Shown: positions 38,130 through 47,476, counted from the stretch's first letter. The stretch: 64,000 nt of DNA from an uncultured Alphaproteobacteria bacterium (GCA_944393685.1 CALYAW010000004.1:100741-164740); one strand, 5' to 3'. Numbers and translations are program-made. Notes: generated by a model not told the origin, from the sequence alone.

Positions 38130-39536
38130 CTAGAGATTCTTTATAACCTCTTCATGATCGCTGAAATGATATATCTTACCATTTATATATTGTCCGGTTT
38201 CATGACCTTTTCCAGCCAGAACAAGTACATCACCAGATTTTAAAGTTTCCATGGCGGTTTTGATTGCCAAGGCTCTATTGCCTATATTAATGCCTTTTAG
38301 GCAAGTTTCCATAATTTGTTGTCGAATGGTATCCGCATTTTCTGTGCGCGGATTATCATCCGTTACATAGACAATATCGGCCAAATCATTGGCAAGCTTT
38401 CCCATGATAGGCCTTTTTCCTGCATCTCTGTCGCCTCCGCAGCCGAATAAAACAGCCAGACGTCCTTTGGTATGAGGACGAAGCGCTTTTAATATATTTT
38501 CAAGAGCATCGGGAGTGTGAGCATAGTCAATATAAATTGCCGCACCGTTTTTTTGACCGACCAGTTCAAGCCTTCCTTTGGCTCCCCTGATGTTAGCAAT
38601 GTGTTTAAGAACTTCATCAGGTTTTTTTGTTTCTTCAACCAACATACCAATTGCGCACAGTACGTTCATTGCTTGAAATTCGCCCGACAACGGAATTTCA
38701 AGATTGATTTTTTTTCCGTAGAACTCAAATTCAATGTGCTGTCCATGTGGTAAAGGTTCTGTTTTTAGAAGATGTAGTTCTTTACCTTTATAACCATAGG
38801 TAACAACTCGTTTATCATTTTCTTCACAGACCTGACGAATTGTTTCAAAACAGTCTATATCTGCATTTAGAACGGCAACACCGTCTTTTTTAAGAATTTC
38901 ACGAAATAAAATTAATTTTGCATCGAGATAATTTTCAAAAGTTTTGTGATAGTCCAAATGATCTCGTGTTAAATTTGTGAAGCCGGCAACTTCGCACTGA
39001 ACACCACCAAGTCGATACTGGCAAAGTCCATGGCTTGAGGCTTCCATGACTGTATATTGGTATCCTTCATCATATAATTGTCGTAACTCTCGTTGAAGAA
39101 CAACAGCATTGGGAGTGGTGTTAGGGGATGCAATGGGTTCGTTGTTGCCTTTTATCATACCCAAAGTTCCTGTGCTCGCGGCTTTTTCACCCATCATGGT
39201 CAAAACTTGTCGGATAAAATCGGCAATGGAAGTTTTTCCATTTGTTCCGGTGACAGCCATAATATGCGGTGGCGTATGCTCATAAAAACGAGCTGCGGTC
39301 ATGGCAAAATCTTTGTTGGGGTTGTCTGATTTGATGACCGCAACATCTTTCGGAAAAGAGAAACCGCAAGATCGAGGAACAATAACTGCCGTAGCGCCAT
39401 TGTCAATAGCATTCTGCAAGTATTGGTCGCCATTCAAAGAACCAAATAAAAAATCTTTTTTTATTTCCCTTGAATCTGCCGATAGACCAGAGATATCTCG
39501 GCTATCGTTGCAAGATATTATTTGATTGAGTTTCAT
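38130..39536 (-). CDS. murE: UDP-MurNAc-tripeptide synthetase (meso-DAP adding)
   Basis: Adds meso-diaminopimelate to UDP-MurNAc-L-Ala-D-Glu in peptidoglycan synthesis; cytosolic Mur ligase. Domains in order: substrate-binding N-terminus (SGLSADSREIKKDFLFGSL), ATPase domain with P-loop AVTGTNGKTSIADF and the carbamylated-Lys region, and C-terminal domain with DDNPRTENADTIR, whose DNPR motif marks the meso-DAP enzymes rather than lysine ones. Length 468 is normal. AAAGGAAA precedes the ATG. The usual murF/mraY/ftsI neighbours are absent, so it stands outside the dcw cluster. Confidence 0.95.
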   Translation of the reverse strand: MKLNQIISCNDSRDISGLSADSREIKKDFLFGSLNGDQYLQNAIDNGATAVIVPRSCGFSFPKDVAVIKSDNPNKDFAMTAARFYEHTPPHIMAVTGTNGKTSIADFIRQVLTMMGEKAASTGTLGMIKGNNEPIASPNTTPNAVVLQRELRQLYDEGYQYTVMEASSHGLCQYRLGGVQCEVAGFTNLTRDHLDYHKTFENYLDAKLILFREILKKDGVAVLNADIDCFETIRQVCEENDKRVVTYGYKGKELHLLKTEPLPHGQHIEFEFYGKKINLEIPLSGEFQAMNVLCAIGMLVEETKKPDEVLKHIANIRGAKGRLELVGQKNGAAIYIDYAHTPDALENILKALRPHTKGRLAVLFGCGGDRDAGKRPIMGKLANDLADIVYVTDDNPRTENADTIRQQIMETCLKGINIGNRALAIKTAMETLKSGDVLVLAGKGHETGQYINGKIYHFSDHEEVIKNL

Positions 39537-39666
39537 GATATTTCCTTTCAGATAAGAATACCAGAAAGTCTAAAACAAATCTCTAAAAAAGTATTTAATT
39601 TTGTTTATTTAATTTTTAATAATTTATCATTTAATATAAAAGAAGAAATGATAAGGGAGAAAACAG

Positions 39667-40137
39667 ATGAAGATTCTGCCTATGTTGGGAATTATGTTTT
39701 TTTTAGCAGCCCCATCGGCGCAAGCCAAGCCGACGGAACTGTATTTGTATTACAATTCTGCCAGTCCGAGTCTATATGAAATTAATATCAAAGCAGACGA
39801 GGTTGCAAAAGTTTTCGATGATGTATTCGGTCCTGCAGCGGAAGAGCTTCCTTTACAGGTACAATATGCGGATTTCTATGTATCGCACTATCCGGATGAC
39901 AGCTATGTGTTTATATTAAACGCTCCCTATAGTTGTGGTCAGCTTGGTTGTTCGGCATCTGTTTATCGACGCGATCAGGATGGTGATTTGCAACCTTCCG
40001 AAGATAGTGTCACTCCTGTCAAATGCAAGGAGCATGGGGATGATAAACTAATTTGTATAAAAGGTGGTTATAAGCCAGAACTCCCCGTTCGTTCCGCGCC
40101 AAAAGGACCGGTGCATTATCCGGCACCCCAACCATAA
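39667..40137 (+). CDS. Small secreted protein of unknown function
   Basis: A 156-residue protein with a clear signal peptide (KILPMLGIMFFLAAPSAQA). No family recognised. The mature part has four Cys in two close pairs (APYSCGQLGCSAS and VKCKEHGDDKLICIKGG), so two disulfides are likely, and a Pro-rich end (KGPVHYPAPQP). AGGGAG lies 7 bases before the ATG. The GH13 gene starts 8 bases after its stop, so the two are likely one transcript, though one product is exported and the other looks cytosolic. Confidence 0.75.
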   Translation: MKILPMLGIMFFLAAPSAQAKPTELYLYYNSASPSLYEINIKADEVAKVFDDVFGPAAEELPLQVQYADFYVSHYPDDSYVFILNAPYSCGQLGCSASVYRRDQDGDLQPSEDSVTPVKCKEHGDDKLICIKGGYKPELPVRSAPKGPVHYPAPQP

Positions 40138-40145
40138 GGTGATGC

Positions 40146-41402
40146 ATGTGGGCACAAGAAGCAGTTTTTTATCACATTTATCCGTTAGGGTTTTGCGGCG
40201 CACCGCAGCAAAATAATTTTGAAGCAACAGTCCAAAATAGATTATCCTCTATTAAGGCTTGGATACCGCATTTATTGGAGCAAAACATAAATGCGGTCTA
40301 TTTTGGTCCCGTGTTTGAATCTACCAGTCATGGTTATGATACCAAAGATTATCTAACTGTTGATCGGCGACTAGGCGACAATAATGATTTAACAGAATTA
40401 ATAAAAGAATTACATCAAAAAGGCATAAGGGTAATACTTGATGGCGTATTTCATCATGTCGGCAGAGATTTTTTTGCATTTTTAGATGTTCGGCAAAAAA
40501 AAGAGGCTTCGCCATATTGTGATTGGTTTAAGCTTGATTTTTCGAAAGACAATCATTATCACGACGGTTTTTGTTATGAAGGTTGGGATGGTTGCGACGA
40601 TATTGTCAAGCTGAATCTAAAAAACAAAGAATTGCGTTCGTATTTGTTGAATGTAGTTACATTTTGGATCAAAGAATTTGATATAGATGGACTTCGATTG
40701 GATGTGGCAGGCTATCTTAATCGCAAGTTTTTGCGAATGCTACATAAGAATTGTATTAGTTTAAAAGCTGATTTTTGGCTTTTAGGAGAAATGGTTTTCG
40801 GTAATTACAAAAAAATCATTAATGATGACATGTTGCACAGTGTGACTAATTATGAGTTATATAAAGCCTTACATTCCAGCTTCAACCGACATGATCTTGG
40901 GGAATTAAGCGTAGCGCTTAATAGGCAATTTAATCGGGATATCGGTGTATATAAGGGACTGCCTCTTTATTCATTTTTAGACAACCACGATCTTTCGCGT
41001 ATAGCTACACTCATCAGACGTAAATCGCTGTTGAAAGCTCTTTATGGCTTAATGCTGACATTACCCGGAGTTCCGTCACTATATTACGGCAGCGAGTGGG
41101 GGATAGAAGGGGACAGAGGGCAAGGTGATGACAAAGTACGTCCCAAGATACCCCTTCAGGAACAGAATGATTTATCAGCACATATTGCATGGTGGACAGA
41201 TTTTCGGCGCAAAAAGCCTGCGTTACAATACGGAGAATACGTTGAATACCATGTTTCTGCAGATATTCTTATCTTTGCACGGCGGTTTGCAGAGCAAGAG
41301 ATTGTTGTGGGAATAAATATTGGACAAATAAATCAAGAGTATAATTTTGCGGAAAAAAAGTGTGTCCTTCCGCCGGAAAGTATTATTCTTTTAAAGTATT
41401 AG
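40146..41402 (+). CDS. GH13 alpha-amylase family glycosidase
   Basis: A 418-residue cytosolic enzyme starting directly with the barrel (AVFYHIYPLGFCGAP) and lacking the N-terminal beta domain of larger neopullulanases. The four GH13 regions are present: VILDGVFHHVGRD, GLRLDVAGYL with the nucleophile Asp, the acid in LLGEMVFGNY, and YSFLDNHDLSR. PGVPSLYYGSEWGIEGD fits the cyclomaltodextrinase/alpha-glucosidase-like groups. It may cut maltodextrins produced from glycogen by the genes at 12792-19225, though it lies 21 kb away. Exact specificity cannot be read. Confidence 0.88.
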   Translation: MWAQEAVFYHIYPLGFCGAPQQNNFEATVQNRLSSIKAWIPHLLEQNINAVYFGPVFESTSHGYDTKDYLTVDRRLGDNNDLTELIKELHQKGIRVILDGVFHHVGRDFFAFLDVRQKKEASPYCDWFKLDFSKDNHYHDGFCYEGWDGCDDIVKLNLKNKELRSYLLNVVTFWIKEFDIDGLRLDVAGYLNRKFLRMLHKNCISLKADFWLLGEMVFGNYKKIINDDMLHSVTNYELYKALHSSFNRHDLGELSVALNRQFNRDIGVYKGLPLYSFLDNHDLSRIATLIRRKSLLKALYGLMLTLPGVPSLYYGSEWGIEGDRGQGDDKVRPKIPLQEQNDLSAHIAWWTDFRRKKPALQYGEYVEYHVSADILIFARRFAEQEIVVGINIGQINQEYNFAEKKCVLPPESIILLKY

Positions 41403-41523
41403 AAGATTATTAAAAATAAAAAAAAGATAAACAAATATATTGCAATTTTTGGAAAATTTGATATATTAAACAAAAATTAGCGAAAATTTACAAAATGTCA
41501 ATTTGCAAAAGTTAGGAAAACCC

Positions 41524-42237
41524 ATGAAAAAGCTCATCATTTTATCAGCGGCAGTATTAGCCTTATCAGCCTGTGCTTGCTTTGATTCTGAAGAAGAAGC
41601 AGAGGAGGCTGTTGTATATAAAACAGCCCAACCCAAAGAGATGAATTGTGACTATTTTGACGGCAAGACATGTTACCGTTATGTACGTCGCACACGTCAA
41701 ATCGTAGCTCCTGCACCTGTTGTGCGCTATCGCGAAGTGGCTCGTCCGTGTCCTCAGGTACAATGCGCTCCTGCACCTGTTGTGGTTCCTGCGCCAGCCC
41801 CGATGCCAGCCCCTTTGCCGGCTCCGGTTGTTGCAGCTCCTTGTCCGGCAGCGCCATGTGTTTCCAATAATAGTTGTGCGCCCAAAGTTAGCGAAACTCG
41901 CGAACCTGTAGAAGTTACATACAAAAAAACAACCTATACCACAGTTTATGAGCCTAAGACCAGCGCCAGCGTCAATTATGAAAAAGTTGCTGTAACAGGA
42001 GGTCAGAACCTTCAGGTCGTTCAGCCTCAGGTAGCTCCATTGGCTGTCACGGTATCTCAGCCGCAGCCGCAAACAGTTCCGGTGGAGGTCACGGTGTCTT
42101 CTTCATCTCAAACACAAACGGTTCCGGTAGAAGTTAAGACGGTAGCTCAACCACAGCCGCAGATTACCGTTACAACCAAGCCGGTTGAGCATGTAGAATA
42201 TGATAGCGATGAAGAAATTCTCCTCAATGTTAAATAA
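41524..42237 (+). CDS. Pro/Val/Gln-rich putative lipoprotein
   Basis: A 237-residue protein with signal peptide and lipobox (KKLIILSAAVLALSAC). The ATG at 41524 is chosen over an in-frame TTG at 41503 since the signal begins there, with TTAGGA upstream. After an acidic stretch (FDSEEEAEEAV) come a Cys-bearing region with PAPVV-type repeats and a C-terminal half of PQPQTVPVEVTV-like repeats, giving an extended rod. No enzyme motif. It may be an envelope spacer tethering the outer membrane; no known family is claimed. Confidence 0.75.
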   Translation: MKKLIILSAAVLALSACACFDSEEEAEEAVVYKTAQPKEMNCDYFDGKTCYRYVRRTRQIVAPAPVVRYREVARPCPQVQCAPAPVVVPAPAPMPAPLPAPVVAAPCPAAPCVSNNSCAPKVSETREPVEVTYKKTTYTTVYEPKTSASVNYEKVAVTGGQNLQVVQPQVAPLAVTVSQPQPQTVPVEVTVSSSSQTQTVPVEVKTVAQPQPQITVTTKPVEHVEYDSDEEILLNVK

Positions 42238-42255
42238 TTAAATTTCGTTATCAAT

Positions 42256-42291
42256 CAAAGAAAGCCTCTTCGCAAAAAGAGGCTTTCTTTG
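42256..42291 (+). terminator. Rho-independent terminator
   Basis: A 15-bp perfect stem (core AAAGCCTCTT / AAGAGGCTTT) with a 6-base loop, ending in TTTCTTTG, 18 bases past the lipoprotein stop. Confidence 0.9.
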
Positions 42292-42356
42292 TATATAAGC
42301 ACTGAATAAATCTTGCAAAAATAACGTCTCAAGCTAAACTGAGAAACGACGGGAAA

Positions 42357-43145
42357 ATGATAATGAATGATGTTTTTAAATTATACCAAGGCGATACCTT
42401 TGAAATTATGAAAGAGCTTGAAGATGAGAGCTTTGATCTTATTTTTGTCGATCCGCCATACTTAATATCCAGTGTTGGCACGAGCTGCCAAAATGGTCGT
42501 TTAGTTTCAATTAACAAAGGGAATTGGGATAAATGTAGCGGTGTTGAGGCCAATTTTGAATTTCATAAAAGATGGCTGAGGGAGTGCAAGCGTTTATTAA
42601 AACCTAACGGCGCAATTTGGGTTTCGGGGACGTATCATAGTTTACATCCTTGTGGTTTTGCCATGCAATTGCTGGGTTATCATATTCTCAATGATGTAAT
42701 CTGGTTTAAGCCTAATGCCAGTCCCAATTTATCCTGCAAGTATTTTACGGCCAGTCATGAGAGTCTGATATGGGCGCGCAAAGATAAAAAAGCCAAGCAT
42801 TATTTTGATTATCATGCCATGAAAGACGGTGATTTTCCCAAGGACATGATAAAAAAGCCTCATTGTCAAATGCGCACGGTTTGGTCTATAAATGCCACGC
42901 CTCCCGAGGAAAAAAAATTTGGTCGTCATCCAACCCAAAAACCATTGGCTTTATTGGAGCGGATAATAAAAGCCTCGACACCGGAGGGGGCATTGGTTTT
43001 CGATCCGTTTATGGGCAGTGGTACTACAGGAGTAGCGGCAATAAAGCTAAATCGTCGTTTTGTGGGGATTGATAATTGTGAAGAATATGTGTCTTTGGCA
43101 AAAAAAAGAATTATAGACGCTTTGAACAATAAACCGCTTTTATGA
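42357..43145 (+). CDS. DpnA-like DNA N6-adenine methyltransferase (orphan)
   Basis: A 262-residue beta-class methyltransferase: the catalytic DPPY (FVDPPYLISSVG, near residue 32) comes first and the SAM motif FDPFMGSGTTGVAA last. LVSINKGNWDK, NASPNLSCKYFTASHESLIW and KHYFDYHAMKD closely follow the DpnA (M2.DpnII) sequence as I recall it, which modifies GATC and accepts single-stranded DNA. No DpnM- or endonuclease-like gene is beside it, and the C-terminal extension of CcrM is missing. ATG at 42357 or 42363. It may serve epigenetic marking or protect from incoming restriction. Confidence 0.88.
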   Translation: MIMNDVFKLYQGDTFEIMKELEDESFDLIFVDPPYLISSVGTSCQNGRLVSINKGNWDKCSGVEANFEFHKRWLRECKRLLKPNGAIWVSGTYHSLHPCGFAMQLLGYHILNDVIWFKPNASPNLSCKYFTASHESLIWARKDKKAKHYFDYHAMKDGDFPKDMIKKPHCQMRTVWSINATPPEEKKFGRHPTQKPLALLERIIKASTPEGALVFDPFMGSGTTGVAAIKLNRRFVGIDNCEEYVSLAKKRIIDALNNKPLL

Positions 43146-43146
43146 T

Positions 43147-44034
43147 TTATATTTTTTCTATCAAACGTTTATAATAATTAGCAACGGTTTGTACACACAA
43201 AAGTTTTTCAGAAGATTTATTGACCAATAAATAAAAGGAAAGTTTGAATTGTTTATCAATCGTTTTTAGAGGAACCAGTCCTTTATTTTTAAATTTTAAC
43301 GGCATCAAGCCGATGCCGGTACCATTACGCATAACCCTCGCCAAAGAAAATGTCGAATTTGACTGAAAGCAGACCGAGCGGCACTCTTCAAGAATTTCTT
43401 TCCAGCCATAAATAAGTTTTTCACTTCCTATTTTATTCACTAAACGGTGACGGTTACACAAATCTTTCATATCTTTCGGACACCCATAGCGTCTAATATA
43501 ACTTGGAGCGGCAAATAATCCGCAGGTAACCTCTTTTTCACAGATAAGAGAGAATTTATCAAGACACCTTGGTTGTCCGATAAGTATGATTAAATCGACA
43601 CTTTCATCTTCTATGTCATTAGTAGAAAAAGTACAAGTTGATGTTATTCTGATATCGGGATATCGTTCAAAAAACTCATTTAAATCGCGAGGCAGCAGAG
43701 TTGAGGATACGGTAAGAGGCATGAGGATTCTGACATGTCCTTTATTTTCCGTAACATTAGAAGTGTTTTCATTTCGATATATAGCTTCTAAAAGGTTTTG
43801 AGCAATATCAACCACATCGGTAATATTTTTAGCTTGAGAAGTTAAGACATATCCGTTTCCGGAATTTTGAAGCAATGTTAAGCCAAGAGATGATTCAAGT
43901 GTTGAGAGGTATCGATTCATGGTATCAATCGAAATCCCCATCGCATTGGCGGCTTTTCGCTTGCTTTGATACTTATTGATGGCAGCAAGGGTAAGTAGTC
44001 CGTTAATGTTTAATACTTTTTTCTTGGTAAACAT
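43147..44034 (-). CDS. LysR-family transcriptional regulator
   Basis: A 295-residue DNA-binding regulator. The N-terminal winged helix-turn-helix is LNINGLLTLAAINKYQSKRK with recognition helix SIDTMNRYLSTLESSLG and the following wing (LLQNSGNGYVLT). The effector domain starts near residue 98 (VRILMPLTVSSTLLPRDLNE, FFERYPDIRI). It is convergent with the methyltransferase, ending one base past its stop, and divergent from rfbA, so the rhamnose operon is a candidate target. The ligand is unknown. Confidence 0.92.
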   Translation of the reverse strand: MFTKKKVLNINGLLTLAAINKYQSKRKAANAMGISIDTMNRYLSTLESSLGLTLLQNSGNGYVLTSQAKNITDVVDIAQNLLEAIYRNENTSNVTENKGHVRILMPLTVSSTLLPRDLNEFFERYPDIRITSTCTFSTNDIEDESVDLIILIGQPRCLDKFSLICEKEVTCGLFAAPSYIRRYGCPKDMKDLCNRHRLVNKIGSEKLIYGWKEILEECRSVCFQSNSTFSLARVMRNGTGIGLMPLKFKNKGLVPLKTIDKQFKLSFYLLVNKSSEKLLCVQTVANYYKRLIEKI

Positions 44035-44253
44035 TTAGCGGTTCCGATACAGTTATAGAATTCACAACCTATGGTAGCATTATATTCCATAATGTCCAGT
44101 ATAATGTTGTATAAAAATGCTGTTTTACACATATTTTTACTTAGCGTATCCAAAAGAATATCTGCTGTGTATAGACGCTATAAAACATTGGCTTTTTTAT
44201 TGAATATTGATAAAAATAAAAGCATAATTCGCAATTTTATAGAGGTTTTTTAT

Positions 44254-45141
44254 ATGAAAGGTATAATTTTAGCCGGAGGTTCCGGAACCAGACTTTATCC
44301 TTTAACCAAAACAATATCCAAGCAATTACTTCCGGTATATGATAAGCCGATGATATATTATCCGTTATCGACATTGATGTTATTTGGTATTCGAGAGATA
44401 TTAATAATTTCTACTCCGCATGATACGCCGAATATACAGGCTTTGTTTGGTGATGGAAAACATCTTGGGCTGGACATCAGCTACGCCGTACAAGCAGAAC
44501 CCAAAGGTATTGCGCAAGCATTTACGATAGGTGCTGATTTTATAGGGAATGACAGCGTGTGTCTGATTTTGGGTGATAACATCTTTTATATGGGAGAACA
44601 AATTCATACATTTCGTGAAGAGATTGATAAAAACGGGGCTTCTCGAGCCACGATATTTGCATACCATGTATCTGATCCTGAGCGCTTTGGAGTGGTTGAG
44701 TTTGATGAAAATTTTAAGGCGATTTCAATAGAAGAAAAGCCCACACATCCCAAGTCCAATTACGCATCTGTTGGTTTATATTTTTATCCGTCTGATGTAG
44801 TTGAAAAGGCGGCAACCCTTAAGCCATCGGCACGCGGGGAACTTGAGATTACCGACCTCAATAATATGTATTTGCAGGAAGGGCGTATGAATGTTGTTCC
44901 GATGCGCCGCGGTAATGCGTGGTTAGATGCGGGAACACCAGAGAGTCTGATGGATTCTTCACAATTTGTGCAAATTATAGAAAAGCGTCAGGGATTAAAG
45001 ATAGCTTGCATTGAGGAGATAGCATATCGCAGAGGGTTTATTGATGACAAACAAATGAGCAATTTGATTGCGGAACTCAAAGCCAGTGATTATAAAAAAT
45101 ATCTGCAAAAAGTTTACGAGGAGTATCATGAACTTTATTAA
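44254..45141 (+). CDS. rfbA: Glucose-1-phosphate thymidylyltransferase
   Basis: First step of dTDP-L-rhamnose synthesis: Glc-1-P and dTTP to dTDP-glucose. MKGIILAGGSGTRLYPLT is the nucleotide-binding signature at the N-terminus; YAVQAEPKGIAQAFTIG, LGDNIFYM and VPMRRGNAWLDAGTPESLMD follow as in RmlA. The 295-residue length is typical. The open frame extends upstream to 44071, but the ATG at 44254 with AGAGG matches the family start. Its end overlaps rfbC by 14 bases. Confidence 0.96.
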   Translation: MKGIILAGGSGTRLYPLTKTISKQLLPVYDKPMIYYPLSTLMLFGIREILIISTPHDTPNIQALFGDGKHLGLDISYAVQAEPKGIAQAFTIGADFIGNDSVCLILGDNIFYMGEQIHTFREEIDKNGASRATIFAYHVSDPERFGVVEFDENFKAISIEEKPTHPKSNYASVGLYFYPSDVVEKAATLKPSARGELEITDLNNMYLQEGRMNVVPMRRGNAWLDAGTPESLMDSSQFVQIIEKRQGLKIACIEEIAYRRGFIDDKQMSNLIAELKASDYKKYLQKVYEEYHELY

Positions 45142-45679
45142 AACGGAAATAGACGGCGTAATAATCGTTGAGCCCCAGGTTTTTTCTGATGAGCGCGGTT
45201 ATTTTTTTGAAAGTTACAATTATGATGTTTTTGCATCAGCCGGTATAGATGCTAAGTTTGTACAAGATAATCAGTCCAAGTCAAGTTACGGAGTTGTTCG
45301 CGGTCTGCATTGTCAAACGGGCGAACATGCGCAAGCCAAGTTGGTACGAGTACTAGAAGGGTGTGTTTTGGACGTGGCGGTAGACATCCGCGAAGGCTCA
45401 AAGACATTCGGACGCTATGTCGCGGTTGAACTCTCTGCCGAGAATAAGCGCCAACTTTATCTACCGCGAGGCTTTTTGCATGGCTTTTCGGTTTTAAGCG
45501 AGACAGCGGTTTTTGCATACAAGTGTGATAATTTTTATTTTAAGGCGTCAGAATCAGGCGTACGCTATGATGATAAAGATATCGGTGTTGATTGGCACAT
45601 TCCGGTAGATAAGATTATTATTTCAGACAAAGATAAACAGCTCGGAGGGCTCAAAGATGTTGCTCATTACCGGGGCTAA
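45128..45679 (+). CDS. rfbC: dTDP-4-dehydrorhamnose 3,5-epimerase
   Basis: Third step of dTDP-rhamnose synthesis; a cupin-fold epimerase of 183 residues. PQVFSDERGYFFESYN, FVQDNQSKSSYGVVRGLHCQ (with the catalytic His) and LYLPRGFLHGFSVLSE are RmlC hallmarks. The ATG at 45128 has GAGGAG upstream and lies inside the end of rfbA. The gene then overlaps rfbD by 23 bases, so the operon is translationally coupled. Confidence 0.95.
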   Translation: MNFIKTEIDGVIIVEPQVFSDERGYFFESYNYDVFASAGIDAKFVQDNQSKSSYGVVRGLHCQTGEHAQAKLVRVLEGCVLDVAVDIREGSKTFGRYVAVELSAENKRQLYLPRGFLHGFSVLSETAVFAYKCDNFYFKASESGVRYDDKDIGVDWHIPVDKIIISDKDKQLGGLKDVAHYRG

Positions 45680-46478
45680 GGGACAGCTTGGTACGGAGTT
45701 GTCAAAATTATTGCCTGACGCCATAGCGGCAGATGTGTCTGATTTAGATATTACCGATAAGGGAGCGGTAGAAACCTTTGTAAAAGAAAATAATATAGAT
45801 ACAGTTATTAATTGTGCGGCATATACGGCAGTTGACAAAGCTGAAGCAGATACGCTTGTAGCAGAAAAAATAAATATCATTGGTCCAAAAAATTTGGCTC
45901 AAAGCGGCGCAAAATTGATACATATTTCTACCGACTATGTTTTTGACGGTACATCATATCGTCCCTATTCTGAAAATGACACGCCGCACCCCGTATCTGT
46001 TTATGGAAAAACCAAGTTAGCAGGAGAACAGGCGGTTTTGTCTCAGAGCCAAAGCGCAATTATAATCCGAACAGCGTGGCTTTATTCTCCATATGGCACC
46101 AATTTTGTCAAGACAATGCGTCGTCTTGGAGCGGAAAAATCTATCCTTAAAGTAGTTTGTGATCAAGTAGGGACGCCGACGTATGCCGCGGATTTGGCGC
46201 AAGCCATTGTAGATATTTTACCACAATTTAAAGATGGTCATAAAGGAATTTATCATTTCAGCAACCAAGGAGTATGTTCATGGTATGATTTTGCAGTGGA
46301 AATAATCAAGCTCTCAGGGTTGTCTTGTCAAGTCAAGCCTATAGAAACCAGAGATTATCCGACAGCGGCCACACGACCGTTTTATAGTGTGTTGAATAAA
46401 TCAAAAATTATCTCTGAATTTAATGTTAATATCCCCCATTGGAAAGAAAGTCTTGAAAAATGTCTAAAACTATTTTAG
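45657..46478 (+). CDS. rfbD: dTDP-4-dehydrorhamnose reductase
   Basis: Last step of dTDP-rhamnose synthesis, an NAD(P)H-dependent extended SDR of 273 residues. LLITGAKGQLGTELSKLL is the cofactor-binding glycine motif; STDYVFDGTSYRPYSENDTP and the catalytic VYGKTKLAGEQ (Tyr-x3-Lys) follow. GGAGG lies 8 bases before its ATG, inside rfbC. It overlaps rfbB by 19 bases. Confidence 0.95.
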   Translation: MLLITGAKGQLGTELSKLLPDAIAADVSDLDITDKGAVETFVKENNIDTVINCAAYTAVDKAEADTLVAEKINIIGPKNLAQSGAKLIHISTDYVFDGTSYRPYSENDTPHPVSVYGKTKLAGEQAVLSQSQSAIIIRTAWLYSPYGTNFVKTMRRLGAEKSILKVVCDQVGTPTYAADLAQAIVDILPQFKDGHKGIYHFSNQGVCSWYDFAVEIIKLSGLSCQVKPIETRDYPTAATRPFYSVLNKSKIISEFNVNIPHWKESLEKCLKLF

Positions 46479-47476
46479 TTACCGGCGGTGCCGGATTTAT
46501 AGGATCTAACTTTGTGCCGTATTTTGCAGCCAAATATCCGCAATATCATATAATCAATCTTGATAAATTGACTTATGCTGGAAATTTAGAAAACCTCAGA
46601 GAATGTGTAAATATGCCCAACTACACTTTTATTGAGGGAGATATTTGTGATGAGGAATTGGTTGAAAAATTATTTACGGAATATGATATTCGCGGAGTGA
46701 TTCATTTTGCAGCCGAAAGCCATGTCGACAATTCTATCAAAGGCCCCAAAGCCTTTGTACAGACCAATGTTTTTGGAACTTTTAATTTATTAGATGCAGC
46801 CCGTCGTCATTGGATGGAAAAACCAAATCAATATAAATCAGGGTATGAAGAATGTCGGTTCCATCACATTTCTACGGATGAGGTGTATGGTACGCTTGGC
46901 GATACAGGCTTTTTCAAAGAAACGACGCCGTATGCGCCCAACTCTCCATATTCAGCCAGTAAAGCAAGCTCTGACTTTTTTGTCCGCGCCTATCATCATA
47001 CTTTTGGGATGAATGTGACCACATCTAACTGTTCAAACAATTATGGTCCCAAACAGCATCATGAAAAGTTGATACCGCATATTATTGAGAAGGCATTGGC
47101 AGAACAACCATTGCCGATATATGGGCAAGGAACGAATGTTCGCGATTGGCTTTATGTTTTAGATCATTGCAAAGCAATAGATTTGATATATCATCAGGGA
47201 AGAGCCGGAGAAACTTATAATATTGGCGGACATAATGAGCGCAACAATATTACAATAGTAAAAACAATTTGTGCGATTTTAGATGAAAAATGCCCCAGAA
47301 AATCCGGTAAATATGAAGAGTTAATAACATTTGTAGCAGACCGTCCCGGACATGATTTGCGTTATGCAATAGATGCGTCCAAGCTTGAGACAGAACTTGG
47401 ATGGAAAGCCGATGAGACCTTTGATAGCGGAATAATAAAAACCGTTGAGTGGTATTTGAAGCATCAAAGTATCTAA
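46460..47476 (+). CDS. rfbB: dTDP-glucose 4,6-dehydratase
   Basis: Second step of the pathway: dTDP-glucose to the 4-keto-6-deoxy sugar. An extended SDR of 338 residues: ILVTGGAGFIGSNFVPYF binds NAD, HISTDEVYGTLGDTGFF carries the catalytic Asp/Glu, and PYSASKASSDFFVRAY has Tyr-x3-Lys. VRDWLYVLDHCKAID and FVADRPGHDLRYAID are typical late motifs. Last gene of rfbACDB, giving all four steps to dTDP-L-rhamnose for surface polysaccharide, followed by a strong terminator. Confidence 0.96.
   Translation: MSKTILVTGGAGFIGSNFVPYFAAKYPQYHIINLDKLTYAGNLENLRECVNMPNYTFIEGDICDEELVEKLFTEYDIRGVIHFAAESHVDNSIKGPKAFVQTNVFGTFNLLDAARRHWMEKPNQYKSGYEECRFHHISTDEVYGTLGDTGFFKETTPYAPNSPYSASKASSDFFVRAYHHTFGMNVTTSNCSNNYGPKQHHEKLIPHIIEKALAEQPLPIYGQGTNVRDWLYVLDHCKAIDLIYHQGRAGETYNIGGHNERNNITIVKTICAILDEKCPRKSGKYEELITFVADRPGHDLRYAIDASKLETELGWKADETFDSGIIKTVEWYLKHQSI

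Noticed and set aside
40146..41402. GH13 enzyme as part of the glycogen operon
   Set aside because: It lies 21 kb away behind unrelated flagellar and murE genes; only a functional link can be proposed.
41566..42072. 168-codon minus-strand frame opposite the Pro/Gln-rich lipoprotein
   Set aside because: An antisense image of low-complexity repeats, Arg/Cys-rich with no start signal.
44071..44253. 61-codon N-terminal extension of rfbA
   Set aside because: The family starts at MKGIILAGG, which has its own ribosome site; the extension is AT-rich leader.
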